Positions 44,401-52,389 of a DNA stretch of 52,694 nt are shown in pieces. The notes beneath the pieces were generated by a model. That model saw only the letters and a list, made by a program, of their open reading frames with translations, had not been told where the DNA came from and ran no database searches. The DNA is taken from contig NZ_LMQO01000008.1 of assembly GCF_001425385.1 (NCBI RefSeq), positions 1-52,694 on the forward strand, in the 5' to 3' direction. Position 1 is the first letter of the stretch; each line of letters starts with the position of its first letter. The position numbers and the translations under genes were made by a program. The DNA comes from Sphingomonas sp. Leaf407. Its GTDB lineage: Bacteria > Pseudomonadota > Alphaproteobacteria > Sphingomonadales > Sphingomonadaceae.

Positions 44401-44507
44401 GACGCTTCGACCGGCTGCTGCGCCCGTGCCGGCAGCGCGGCCAGCGCGGCGAGGATCGCGGTCGGTGCCATCAGGCTGCGGACCATTCCGAACTGTACGT
44501 GCTGCAT
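41451..44507 (-). CDS. TonB-dependent receptor of the peptide island
   Basis: The 1018-residue receptor has a signal peptide (through PARAQ), a TonB-box-like MIVVTGSRIRRAGL and a plug with NLPSNAPVLNQANG, NLFNLGTGRTLTLFNGRRM and DRVEVYQGGGAAVYGSDAIAGVVNYIV. The long barrel ends YAGARIKLK. This subfamily is common in sphingomonads near peptidases. It heads the operon with the aminotransferase, S10 peptidase and permease, and a perfect 19-base dyad (44667-44685) precedes it by 160 bases. Oligopeptide uptake is the natural inference. Confidence 0.88.
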   Translation of the reverse strand: MQHVQFGMVRSLMAPTAILAALAALPARAQQPVEASIATDATPAADDMIVVTGSRIRRAGLDKASPVAEITAQAITDRGFVTAADALNNLPSNAPVLNQANGSGDSSGPGFQAPNLFNLGTGRTLTLFNGRRMVTTGSGIGSSDGVGNAFVDANIIPLGLLDRVEVYQGGGAAVYGSDAIAGVVNYIVKKDFSGLVLDAQNGISERGDYATPSLRATAGMNFAGGRGNIAIDLGYSKSPTLMFDARPLSNRGRLTVGNAADTGPADGIPAVKEIFNAAFWPFNRNGVVFTRPAPVPQFLARSSGNALQFAPDGSVVRYDTGAIQGIPFASGGDGFQYQALAGLRTGVERYTANLIGHYDLTDRITLSSELLYARTTGTEIPQGNSYTTLNAGNYAGPIPFTITNPFLSTQARTLLAGANAGFAAGAPLYLSKYFYDLTPTTDQTTRTETYRAALALDGGFDVGDREFYWSLAGSYARVDGAQRNWQVVNTRFRNAVSAALSGGRIVCAINADAITTNDDAACAPINPFGDGNVGAAARDYVSTRAGIDWTNEQVDLLATLGGTLAKLPMGDADFSVAYEHRNERAAFDPLAANRVGSFGNGAREVAQSGDYNTDELSAELVVPLIGRDFQLPLVRLLEAKGAFRYVDNSYAGHQNVWDLGLRWEVTGGVTLRGSRSRNFRAPTLTQLLAPTASGLNSVGFDPCDADRIASGPNPAVRRANCLALFTANPGYGVDPDGTGAGLGAAARLARFQDPSENFPRAIVTTGGNTALRNEISNTWTYGILLQPRVVPGLTISADRIEIDLTDGLSSFMTADFAAACYDDPNPSSAVCGAFTRLTNSDGVSPGGTIATGTTTTFNAGVVRYRGETYLVDYQFALGDLLGGGDLGRLQLGAAATRNALLTTSVTGTTFVRTDGTYLSPRWVGRFNAAYAKGPLRLTYQLEYLDRTAAAPNASIETVPNPMLRSNVVHDVSAQVDLGQIALRFGIDNLTDREPSYPQIAYGDILGRRFYAGARIKLK

Positions 44508-44666
44508 GAAGCCCCCTTGCTGTCGTTTGCCCCGGACCGCGCGGCATGGATGCCGTCTGCGGTCCGTCCCTGAGCGGCAGCATAGCGTGGGCGGCGGGGC
44601 ATTTTTCGGCGTTGCGGCGGGCTTCGCGGCGGCTTCGGGTTCGCAATGATGCGATTATGCCGGTTC

Positions 44667-44685
44667 GGCGCAAAAATTATGCGCC
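44667..44685. promoter_or_regulatory. Perfect dyad ahead of the TonB receptor; candidate Lrp site
   Basis: GGCGCAAAAATTATGCGCC has six-base arms around an A/T-only centre of seven. A related GATTATGC lies at 44653-44660. It is an AT-centred dyad of the size bound by Lrp/AsnC dimers. The same ATTATGC core recurs ahead of the lrp gene and of the 46083/46206 pair. Confidence 0.55.
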
Positions 44686-46083
44686 GTTTCGCAGAAACCC
44701 CGCAAGCTCCTTGCCGAACCGCGCCGTTTCGCGTGGGTCCTCATACATCATGTGGCCGCCGGCATAGCAGCGCAGGGTGAAGCGACGCGGCAGGTCGCCG
44801 GGCAACGCGGCGACCGTGGCGGCGTTGCCCGCGCAACTGTTGAGCGAATCATACAGGCCGGTCGCGACCCATGCCCGCAGCCGGGGGGCCCTGGCCATCG
44901 CCCGCTGGATCCACGGCTGCGACGCGCTGGGCGGACCTTCGCCGGCCATCGCCCGCGCCAGCGATTCTTTCGTGATCGGCGACTGGTCATAGCGCCACTG
45001 GCCGCCGACATCGCCCGCCGGGCTGTCGATCCCGGCATAGCGCCCGGCGGTATAGCCCAGCGCCCGGCGGTAGTAGTCGAGGACGACCGCATCGTCCTGC
45101 GCCTGCTGCGCCCGCGCGGTCCGGCGCATGTCGAAGATGTCGAGCGTCTTCCCCTCGGCTGCGAGCAGCCGGGTGCGGAAGTCGCGCGGCGAAACCCACA
45201 GCGTCGCCGCATCGATCGTCGCGGGATCGAGCCCCTGATAGCGGGCGAGCGCGGCGACGATCGCCGCGCGGCGTGCGGGTGGCAGTGCGGCGGGATCGGC
45301 CAGCGCCGGGGCATAGACGGCCTCCGCCCAGCGCTCGACCTCGGCCAGCGTCGCCGCCCGGTCGCGTTGCAGCTCGGGGGCAAGCTTGCCGAGCGCGAGG
45401 GCGGTCGCGGTCCGGTTGACCAGCGATAGCGCGCGCCGGCGGTTGGCCTGTCCCTCCTCGCCCAGCGGGATGCCGCCGGAAATCAGCGCGACGCCGGCGA
45501 CCGGGATGCTCCGCTCGACCAGCGCTTCGGCGACGCCCGAGGCGCGCCACGTACCGAAGCTTTCACCGACGAGGTTGATCGGGCTGGCCTCCCGGCGATA
45601 GCGCTGGCGGAAATCGCGGACGACATCGGCGGTGACGGCGATGTCGGCGACCGTGCCATAGAAGGCGGCGGCCCGTGCCGGATCAATGGCGTGGCTGAAA
45701 CCGGTGCCGACCGGATCGACGAACACCAGATCGGTGGCGGCGAGCGGACTGTCCGGGTTGTCGATGAGCGCGCCGTCCCGCAGGACGCGCGGCCCGATCG
45801 CGTGGAACTGGAGCGTGCGGGAATCCGCGCCGGGGCCGCCGTTCCACACGAAGCTGAGCGGGCGGCGCGCCGCGCCGGGGACCAGATAGGCGGTATAGAC
45901 GATCCGCGCCTGCGCGCTGCCGATGCGGACCGGCAGCGCGCCGACGCAGGCGACATAGCCAAGGGTGCGTCCCGCGATGCGCGCGCTGTGCCGCGTTTCG
46001 ACCGCGTCGGGCGCGCAGGTCCGCGCGGCGGCGGGCGCGGCGGCCATGGCCAGAATCATGCCCGTCAAAGCCCATCGGATCAT
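44677..46083 (-). CDS. S10-family serine carboxypeptidase, exported (copy 2)
   Basis: The 468-residue product has a signal peptide (MIRWALTGMILAMAAAPAAA), SFVWNGGPGADSRT, FVDPVGTGFSH, a nucleophile in GESFGT (Ser 175), an Asp near 412 (ATGLYDSLN) and a His near 444 (AGGHMMY). It differs from copy 1 in having Phe after the serine and several extra Cys residues. It is divergent from the class V PLP enzyme across a 122-base region containing GATTATGCACAG, and its end lies in the promoter region of the TonB receptor. Presumed periplasmic carboxypeptidase. Confidence 0.89.
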   Translation of the reverse strand: MIRWALTGMILAMAAAPAAARTCAPDAVETRHSARIAGRTLGYVACVGALPVRIGSAQARIVYTAYLVPGAARRPLSFVWNGGPGADSRTLQFHAIGPRVLRDGALIDNPDSPLAATDLVFVDPVGTGFSHAIDPARAAAFYGTVADIAVTADVVRDFRQRYRREASPINLVGESFGTWRASGVAEALVERSIPVAGVALISGGIPLGEEGQANRRRALSLVNRTATALALGKLAPELQRDRAATLAEVERWAEAVYAPALADPAALPPARRAAIVAALARYQGLDPATIDAATLWVSPRDFRTRLLAAEGKTLDIFDMRRTARAQQAQDDAVVLDYYRRALGYTAGRYAGIDSPAGDVGGQWRYDQSPITKESLARAMAGEGPPSASQPWIQRAMARAPRLRAWVATGLYDSLNSCAGNAATVAALPGDLPRRFTLRCYAGGHMMYEDPRETARFGKELAGFLRNGA

Positions 46084-46129
46084 CGCGACACTCCCTTTGT
46101 CCGCCGGGGTAGCAGCAATCCGGCGGCAG

Positions 46130-46141
46130 GATTATGCACAG
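46130..46141. promoter_or_regulatory. GATTATGCACAG motif between S10 copy 2 and the class V enzyme
   Basis: This 12-base string is identical to the complement of 52378-52389, just before the lrp start. A related GATTTATGC occurs at 46201-46209. Sharing such a word in two promoter regions supports one regulator, probably the encoded Lrp protein. Confidence 0.5.
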
Positions 46142-46205
46142 ATCGCGTGCGGCGATCGACCGGCGACCGGGGCGGTCGATCGACCGGCCGCAGGACGCAA
46201 GATTT

Positions 46206-47495
46206 ATGCGGGCCGCCCGCGCTAGGCTGTGGCACGAACGGGTGGAGACGGCGGTGGTCGACGGGGTGACGCGGCGCGGAGTGCTGGCAGGCGGGGCGAT
46301 GCTGCCGCTGGCGGCGCGCGGCATGGCCGCGCCCGTGCCCGCGCCGACCCTGCCTGACCGCGCGAGCTTCGCCGCCATGCCCGGAACCTATCTCGACAGC
46401 GGGACGATGCACCCGCTGCCGATCGGTGCGCGCGATGCGGCGCGGGCGTATCTCGACCAGCGCGCGACGATGGACGGCTATTTCCCGACCGACGCGGTCG
46501 AGGGGCGGGTGAAGGCGAATTTTGCGCGGCTCATCAACGCGACCCCGGCCGAGATCGCGTTCGTCCAGAGCACTACCGCCGGCGAACAGGCGGTGCTCGA
46601 CGCGCTCGGCTTTCCGGCAGAGAAGGGGCGGATCGTCACCGATACGCTGCATTTCTTCGGGTCGTTCTATCTCTATCAGGAACTGGCGCGACAGGGGGTG
46701 GAGGTCGTGTGGCTGCGGCCGCGCGCCAACCGCATCGCGATCGACGACATCGAACGCGCGATCGTCCCCGGCACGCGCCTCGTCGCGCTGTCGCTGGTAT
46801 CGACCTACAACGGGTTCGAACACGACCTGAAGCGGGTGTGCGAGATCGCCCATGCGAAGGGCGCGCTGGTCTATGCCGACATCATCCATGCCGCCGGCAC
46901 GGTGCCGATCGACGTGCGCGCCAGCAACGTCGATTTCGCCGCCTGCGCCAGCTATAAATGGCTGATGGGCGATTTCGGGCTGGGCTTTCTCTATGTCCGC
47001 GCCGACCTGCACGACCGGCTGCGGCGGACGCGGTACGGCTATTACCAGCTCGACCGGTTCGACCCGCATGTCTATCCGTTCGATCCCCCCGCGACGAACC
47101 CCGACTATCCGGTCGCCGACGTGATGCCGAGGCGCGACATGGAGGGGCTGTTCGCGGGCGGCACCCATGCGCATGTCGTGCCGGCGATGCTCGACTGGTC
47201 GCTGGAGCATATCCTCGCGCTCGGCGTCGAGCGGATCGCGACGTGGCGGCAGCCGCTCCTGCACCGGCTGCATGCCGGGCTTGCCAGTCGCGGCTATACC
47301 GTCGTGACCCCGCCCGAGAGCCGGACGCCGCTCGTCACCTGCGTGCTGGAGGGCGCGCGCGAACGGCTGTCCGCGCCGCTCAAGGCAGCGAAGGTGCAGA
47401 TCACCCTGTCGCGCAATCGCTTCCGGGTGAGCCCATCGGTGTTCAACACGATCGACGATGTCGAGCGGCTGCTCGCCGCGCTGCCGCGCGCCTGA
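46206..47495 (+). CDS. Class V PLP-dependent enzyme with Tat-type leader
   Basis: The protein (429 residues from ATG 46206) is a fold-type I class V aminotransferase/epimerase-like enzyme. The PLP lysine is in CASYKWLMGDFG (Lys 251), with an Asp in YADIIHAAG (225). The N-terminus contains VTRRGVLAGGAMLPLAARGMAAP, a twin-arginine leader that suggests export of the folded, PLP-loaded protein. The nearest relatives by memory are isopenicillin N epimerase-like and kynureninase-like proteins. GTG 46242 or 46254 are alternative starts that would place the twin arginines closer to the N-terminus. It is followed 19 bases later by S10 copy 3. A periplasmic role on peptides or D-amino acids is possible. 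Confidence 0.8.
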   Translation: MRAARARLWHERVETAVVDGVTRRGVLAGGAMLPLAARGMAAPVPAPTLPDRASFAAMPGTYLDSGTMHPLPIGARDAARAYLDQRATMDGYFPTDAVEGRVKANFARLINATPAEIAFVQSTTAGEQAVLDALGFPAEKGRIVTDTLHFFGSFYLYQELARQGVEVVWLRPRANRIAIDDIERAIVPGTRLVALSLVSTYNGFEHDLKRVCEIAHAKGALVYADIIHAAGTVPIDVRASNVDFAACASYKWLMGDFGLGFLYVRADLHDRLRRTRYGYYQLDRFDPHVYPFDPPATNPDYPVADVMPRRDMEGLFAGGTHAHVVPAMLDWSLEHILALGVERIATWRQPLLHRLHAGLASRGYTVVTPPESRTPLVTCVLEGARERLSAPLKAAKVQITLSRNRFRVSPSVFNTIDDVERLLAALPRA

Positions 47496-47514
47496 ACCTT
47501 CAACGAAAGAACCG

Positions 47515-49026
47515 ATGCCGATGCGCCGTCTCCTGCCCCTCGTCGCGCTGTTGCTCACGCCCGCCGCGCTGCCTGCGCAGGACGAGGGGAGCGCGCCGAT
47601 GTCGCCCGCGTTCCTGCGGGCGATGGAGCCGATGGTGCCGCGCGATGCCGCCAGCGCGCGGGTGGTGACGACGCAGGCTCGCATCACGCTGAACGGTCGC
47701 CCCTTCGCCTATCGCGCGATCGTCACCGAACAGCCGATGCCGGGGGCCGACGGTGCGCCGGTCGCTGTCGCGGTGAGCTATGCCTATGTCGCCGACCGCG
47801 TGGGCGATGCGGCGAAGCGGCCGGTGCTGTTCCTGTTCAACGGCGGGCCCGGGGCGTCGTCGTCGCCGCTGCATATGCAGGCGTTCGGGCCGCGCCGGAT
47901 GGTCGGCACCGGCGATGCCGCGCATCTGGAGGACAATCGCTTCACCCTGCTCGACATCGCCGATCTGGTGTTCATCGATCCGGTCGGCACCGGGGCGTCG
48001 ATGCCGGTCGCGGGTAGGGATGCGTCGCCCTATTTCGGGGTCGGCGGCGATGCGCGCGGGGTGGCATCGATGATCGAGCGGTGGCTGGCGGCGAACGGGC
48101 GGACCGCCTCGCCGGTGCTGCTGGTCGGCGAAAGCTATGGCACCGCCCGCGCGCTGGCGATTTTGAACGAGACGATGGCCGCGAAGAAGCCATTGCCCGA
48201 TGGCGTCGTGCTACTGTCGTCGGCGATCGGCGACAGCGACGGGCCGGTGGTGTCGGACGCGGTGCTGTTCCCCACGCTGGCGGCGGTCGCATGGTATCAC
48301 GGCGCGGTCGATCGCGCAGGGCAGGGGGTCGCGGCGTGGTATGACGCGGCGCTGCACTTCGCGCAGACCGACTATGCCGCCGCGCTGATGCAGGGCGCGT
48401 CGCTGCCGGCGGCGGACAAGGCGCGGATCGCGGCGCGCATGGCGGCGTTCACCGGCCTGCCCGCAGCGACGATCATGGCGAAGAACCTGCGGCTCGAACG
48501 GCGCGACTTCATGCTCGGGCTGCTCGCCGACAAGGGGTTGCGCACGGGCCAACTCGACGGGCGCGCGACCCGCGCCCTGGCCGACAGCCGGCTGCGCCCG
48601 CCGTTCGACGATCCGTCGATGTCGCTGGGGATGGGCACCGCCAGCCTGATCGAACGCTATCTGAAGGACGATCTGGGCTATGCGGTGCCCAGCGCCTATC
48701 GCAGCCTGAACCTCGGCATCAATTTCAAATGGAGCTGGGACAAGGAGTATGGCGGCAGCTACCGCGCGGCGGCGTTCGCGCCGTATCTGACCGCCGCGAT
48801 GGCGGCGAAACCGACGCTGCGCCTGTTCGCTGCGGGCGGGTATTACGACATCACCACCCCGGTCTATGCCGGACAGTTCGCGATCGAGCAGCAGGGCGTG
48901 CCCGCCGGCCGCGCGACGTTCCGCCGCTATGCCGCCGGCCATTCGGCGTTCGAGGATGTGGAGGCGCTGGCCGCGCTGAGCGGCGACCTGCACCGCTTCG
49001 TGGAGGAGGTGGTCGCGGCGCGGTGA
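47515..49026 (+). CDS. S10-family serine carboxypeptidase, exported (copy 3)
   Basis: This 503-residue protein has a signal peptide (MPMRRLLPLVALLLTPAALPAQ), LFLFNGGPGASSSPLHM, FIDPVGTGAS, the nucleophile in GESYGT (Ser 207), an Asp near 445 (GGYYDITTP) and a His near 476 (AAGHSAF). It is the longest of the three copies, with an extra N-terminal beta region. It is co-directional with the class V enzyme, 19 bases after it. It probably removes C-terminal residues from imported peptides in the periplasm. Confidence 0.9.
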   Translation: MPMRRLLPLVALLLTPAALPAQDEGSAPMSPAFLRAMEPMVPRDAASARVVTTQARITLNGRPFAYRAIVTEQPMPGADGAPVAVAVSYAYVADRVGDAAKRPVLFLFNGGPGASSSPLHMQAFGPRRMVGTGDAAHLEDNRFTLLDIADLVFIDPVGTGASMPVAGRDASPYFGVGGDARGVASMIERWLAANGRTASPVLLVGESYGTARALAILNETMAAKKPLPDGVVLLSSAIGDSDGPVVSDAVLFPTLAAVAWYHGAVDRAGQGVAAWYDAALHFAQTDYAAALMQGASLPAADKARIAARMAAFTGLPAATIMAKNLRLERRDFMLGLLADKGLRTGQLDGRATRALADSRLRPPFDDPSMSLGMGTASLIERYLKDDLGYAVPSAYRSLNLGINFKWSWDKEYGGSYRAAAFAPYLTAAMAAKPTLRLFAAGGYYDITTPVYAGQFAIEQQGVPAGRATFRRYAAGHSAFEDVEALAALSGDLHRFVEEVVAAR

Positions 49027-49070
49027 CGCGGGCGACCCCCATTGGGACCGATCGACATTCCTTCGCGCGT

Positions 49071-49179
49071 CGTCACCCCGGACTTGTTCCGGGGTCCACC
49101 TGGCCGCACATGCGGTCGATCGAGGCTCAAGCTATGCCGATTGCCGAGCCGTGGACCCCGGAACAAGTCCGGGGTGACG
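49071..49179. repeat. Extragenic inverted repeat pair (29-base perfect arms)
   Basis: Arms 49071-49099 and 49151-49179 are exact complements. Each arm is itself a hairpin (CACCCCGGACTTGTTCCGGGG). It lies between the convergent S10 copy 3 and amidohydrolase genes and may act as a two-way terminator. It is typical of sphingomonad intergenic repeats. Confidence 0.8.
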
Positions 49180-49244
49180 AAAGGGACGGCCGTTTCGGCC
49201 GAAAATGACGAAGACTGGCCGGAAATGCTGAACGTCGACCGGCC

Positions 49245-51311
49245 CTAAAACAGAAATTCATCCGCCACGTCATGGCCCGGCGCGGCACCCGCCGCCGCCG
49301 GGGCGGTGGCGGGCAGCGTCAGGCGCGGGGCGGGCGCGAACGGCCTGATTCCGAACGCCGGATGGATTTCGGACGGGAAATACAGCGTGCCGTCCTTCAC
49401 CACCATCGCGATACGGTGCAGTTCGCCCAGGTCGCGGGTCGGATCGCCCGGCAGTAGGAGGAAGTCGGCCAGCTTGCCGCGCGCGATCGATCCCAGTTGC
49501 TGGTCGCGGCCCAGATAGCGTTCGGGGCCCAGCGTCGCGAGGCGCAGAACCTCGGGGATCGGTATCCCCGCCTCGGCATAGATTTGCAGTTCGCGGTGGA
49601 GCGACAGGCCGGTCTGGTCGTCGGTGCCGGGCAGCAGGCGGATGCCGCGATCGTGCAGCAGCTTCAGCGTCTGGCGCACCTTCGCCATCGCTCCGTCGTA
49701 GGCCGCGGCATCGGCCGGCCCCGCGATCGGGGCGATCGCCTGACGGCGGCGGCGTTGCAGTCCGATCGGCAGATGGTCGATATAGCCCGCGACCGACGGG
49801 TTGGCGATGCCGTCGCGCCCGCCCATCAGCAGCTCCAGCGTCACCGCCGTAGGATCATGGGCAATATTGCCCGCGACCATCCGGTCGATCGTCCGCCGCA
49901 CGCGCGGCGACGCCAGGTCGAGCGTCGCGGTGCGGCGCATCGCGGTCAGGCGCAGCGGGGTGCGGGTATCCTCGCCCGGGGCCAGCACCCAGCCCAGCAT
50001 GAGCTGGTTGATGTGCGTCACCTCGTCATAGCCCGCGTCGATCATCGCGTCGGCATCGGTGAAGGCGGGGACATGGCCGGTCACGCGCATCCCCAACCGG
50101 TGCGCCTCGCGCGCGATCGCCGGCACCCACGCCGGGTTCATGCTGTTGTAGATCTTGATCTGCCAATAGCCCCGCGCGGCATACCAGCGGACGGCATCGG
50201 TCGCCCCGGCGGCGCTGTCGGCGACGATGCCGAGCCGCGCGGAATAGGGGCTGCGCCCTTCGAGAAAGCCGTTGGCGGTGATGCGCGGCCCCGCCACCTC
50301 GCCCGCGCCGATGCGGCGGATCAGGTCGGGCAGGAAGCCGTTGTCGTTGCCCATGTCGCGAACCGAGGTGACGCCGGCCGCCAGATAGAGCAGCGCGGAA
50401 TCGAGGCCGACATGCGCGTGCATGTCGTGCAACCCCGGCAGCAGCGTGCCGCCCGCGCCGTCGATCATCGCCTCGCCGGGCGACGCGGGCACGTCGAGGG
50501 GCTGGATGCCGGTGATACGCCCGTCGGCGAACACCACCGACACCGGAGGCCCGAGCGTCGCGCTGACCGGGTCGAACACGCGCACGTTGCGGATGCGCAC
50601 CGGTGCGTCGATGCGGTGGGCGAAGCGGCGCTGGAGCGCAGCATAGCGCTCCGCCGTCAGCCGCGTCGCCAGCGCGGCGAGTGCCGGCACGTAGCGCTCA
50701 TGCCCCTCGCGCACCGTCGCGCCGCCGGACCCCAGCACCGCGAACAACGCCTCGTCACCATCGAGCAGGATCAGTTCGGGCGTCAGGTCGATGCCGCCGA
50801 TCGCATAGGCGTGATAGGCGGTGCCGCCGATCGTCTGGACCCCGAGCCGCTCGATCCGCACCTGCCCGCCGGGAAGTGCCGGGAGCGTGCCGCCCGGTGC
50901 CTTCAGCAGCGCGCGGGCATAGAGGCCCAGCGCCCATGGGCTGGCGGCCTGCCCCAGATACAGCGCCTTGCCATCGAGCTTGCTATCGCGCGGTCCGCCC
51001 GCGTCGGTCCAGCGGGCGACGGCGGCATCGCGGGCGAAGCGTTCGTGAACCGCGCCGCCGAACGTCCCCGTGCCGTCCAGCGTCCAGCGGCGCGGCAACC
51101 CGTCGCGGTCGAGCTCGATCGCCTCGTCCATCGTCGGGCCGCGCCCGTTGTTCTTGACGTCGTGATGGATTGCGACGTGATCGCCGTTGCGCGTGACGGT
51201 GACGCTGCCGACCTTTTCACCATTGGCGATCACCGACAGCCGCTCGTGCGTCTGCGCGGCGGCCGGGGCGGTGCCGGCCAGCAGCGCGGCGAGGAGCAGG
51301 CGGGCCATCAT
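49245..51311 (-). CDS. Exported metal-dependent amidohydrolase
   Basis: This 688-residue protein has a signal peptide (MMARLLLAALLAGTAPAAAQ), a roughly 210-residue beta-rich N-terminal domain, and an amidohydrolase barrel. The metal motif is LLPGLHDMHAH (His 298 and 300), with Lys about 386 (YWQIKIYN), His 413 (VTGHVP), His about 433 (VTHINQ) and Asp in LPGTDD. It is related to imidazolonepropionase/prolidase-like amidohydrolases. The N-terminal domain is unusual in length. The ATG overlaps the stop of the cyclodeaminase gene (ATGA). It likely cleaves amide bonds of dipeptides or cyclic amides in the periplasm. Confidence 0.85.
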   Translation of the reverse strand: MMARLLLAALLAGTAPAAAQTHERLSVIANGEKVGSVTVTRNGDHVAIHHDVKNNGRGPTMDEAIELDRDGLPRRWTLDGTGTFGGAVHERFARDAAVARWTDAGGPRDSKLDGKALYLGQAASPWALGLYARALLKAPGGTLPALPGGQVRIERLGVQTIGGTAYHAYAIGGIDLTPELILLDGDEALFAVLGSGGATVREGHERYVPALAALATRLTAERYAALQRRFAHRIDAPVRIRNVRVFDPVSATLGPPVSVVFADGRITGIQPLDVPASPGEAMIDGAGGTLLPGLHDMHAHVGLDSALLYLAAGVTSVRDMGNDNGFLPDLIRRIGAGEVAGPRITANGFLEGRSPYSARLGIVADSAAGATDAVRWYAARGYWQIKIYNSMNPAWVPAIAREAHRLGMRVTGHVPAFTDADAMIDAGYDEVTHINQLMLGWVLAPGEDTRTPLRLTAMRRTATLDLASPRVRRTIDRMVAGNIAHDPTAVTLELLMGGRDGIANPSVAGYIDHLPIGLQRRRRQAIAPIAGPADAAAYDGAMAKVRQTLKLLHDRGIRLLPGTDDQTGLSLHRELQIYAEAGIPIPEVLRLATLGPERYLGRDQQLGSIARGKLADFLLLPGDPTRDLGELHRIAMVVKDGTLYFPSEIHPAFGIRPFAPAPRLTLPATAPAAAGAAPGHDVADEFLF

Positions 51312-52261
51312 CGGCCGCACGTCCGGTACAGATGGGCGGCGGCGGCCAGATCCTGCACCGCATGGCCGAGCGATTTATAGAGCGTGATGTCGGTCGGGCC
51401 GGTCCGCCCCGGCGTGCGGCCCAGCAGCACCTCGCCGATCTCCGCGACGATATGGTCGTCGGTGACGAGGCCGGCATCGCGCGCGACGAGGAATTCGGCG
51501 GCGGCATCGCGCGCCGAGGCGGTGCTGTCGGCGATATAGCGGCTGCGCATCACCAGCGCGCTGTCGACCTCGACCGGGCCTGGGCCGCTCGATCCGACGA
51601 GGTTCACATGGGTGCCGGGCCGGACCCATTCCCCCCGGACGACCGGCTCGGCGGCGGCGGTCAGCGTGCAGATGACGTCGGCCGCGCCGCACGCGGCGGC
51701 CAGATCGTCGGCGCGTTCGCACGGCAGATCGGGGAAGGCGGCGACCACCGCGTCGGCGCGTACGGCATCGCGGCCCCAGACCAGCACCCGGTCGAACCGG
51801 CGGACCAGCGGCAGCGCGCGCAAATGGGTATGTGCCTGCCCGCCGGTGCCGACGATCAGCAGCGTGGCGGCATCGGCGCGGGCCAGCGCGTCGGTCGCGA
51901 CCGCGGTGGCGGCGGCGGTGCGGATATGGGTGATCTCCTCGGCATCGGCGACGGCAACCGGCCGGCCCTCGACCGGTTCGAACAGCACGACGAGGCCCCG
52001 GTGACGGCGCTTGCCGGGTGCCTGGGGGTCGGCGAAGACGCTGATCGTCTTGGTGCCGAACATCTCATGGTCCCCCAGCGCGCCGGGCATCTGCGCGAAC
52101 GTCCGCCCTGGCCCCAGCGACAGCATCGTGCGCAGCAACTGGCGGGTGGTGCCCGCCGACAGCGCCATCATTGCCGCGCGCACCACGGCGATGCAGTCGC
52201 CGTACCCGAGCCCGGCGCGCACCGCCGCGCTATCGAAGATCGCCAGTTCGTCGCGTAGCAT
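51308..52261 (-). CDS. Ornithine cyclodeaminase/mu-crystallin family protein
   Basis: The 317-residue protein has the family layout: an N-terminal substrate domain (MLSLGPGRTFAQMPGAL, FGTKTISVF with the active Lys) and a Rossmann domain with LIVGTGGQAHTHLRAL. The C-terminal part holds DSALVMRSRYIADS and GPTDITLYKSLGHAVQD. Members deaminate ornithine to proline or reduce imino acids such as pyrroline or ketimines. It is divergent from lrp across a 128-base region, as amino-acid catabolic genes often are, and shares four bases with the amidohydrolase. Confidence 0.9.
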   Translation of the reverse strand: MLRDELAIFDSAAVRAGLGYGDCIAVVRAAMMALSAGTTRQLLRTMLSLGPGRTFAQMPGALGDHEMFGTKTISVFADPQAPGKRRHRGLVVLFEPVEGRPVAVADAEEITHIRTAAATAVATDALARADAATLLIVGTGGQAHTHLRALPLVRRFDRVLVWGRDAVRADAVVAAFPDLPCERADDLAAACGAADVICTLTAAAEPVVRGEWVRPGTHVNLVGSSGPGPVEVDSALVMRSRYIADSTASARDAAAEFLVARDAGLVTDDHIVAEIGEVLLGRTPGRTGPTDITLYKSLGHAVQDLAAAAHLYRTCGR

Positions 52262-52377
52262 CCCTATTCCCCAACGGCCTGTCGGGCATCAGCCTACCCC
52301 GAGAAACGGGCAAATGCTTGCCGATCGATCGCATCCATGGTCAAACGGCGGCCGGTTCAATTCGCCTTTCACCGGAA

Positions 52378-52389
52378 CTGTGCATAATC
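52378..52389. promoter_or_regulatory. GATTATGCACAG motif (minus strand) just before lrp
   Basis: CTGTGCATAATC directly abuts the lrp ATG, so a bound protein would block the start region. It is the complement of the 12-base motif at 46130-46141. Lrp-family proteins are commonly autoregulated, so this is a candidate autoregulatory site. Confidence 0.5.
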
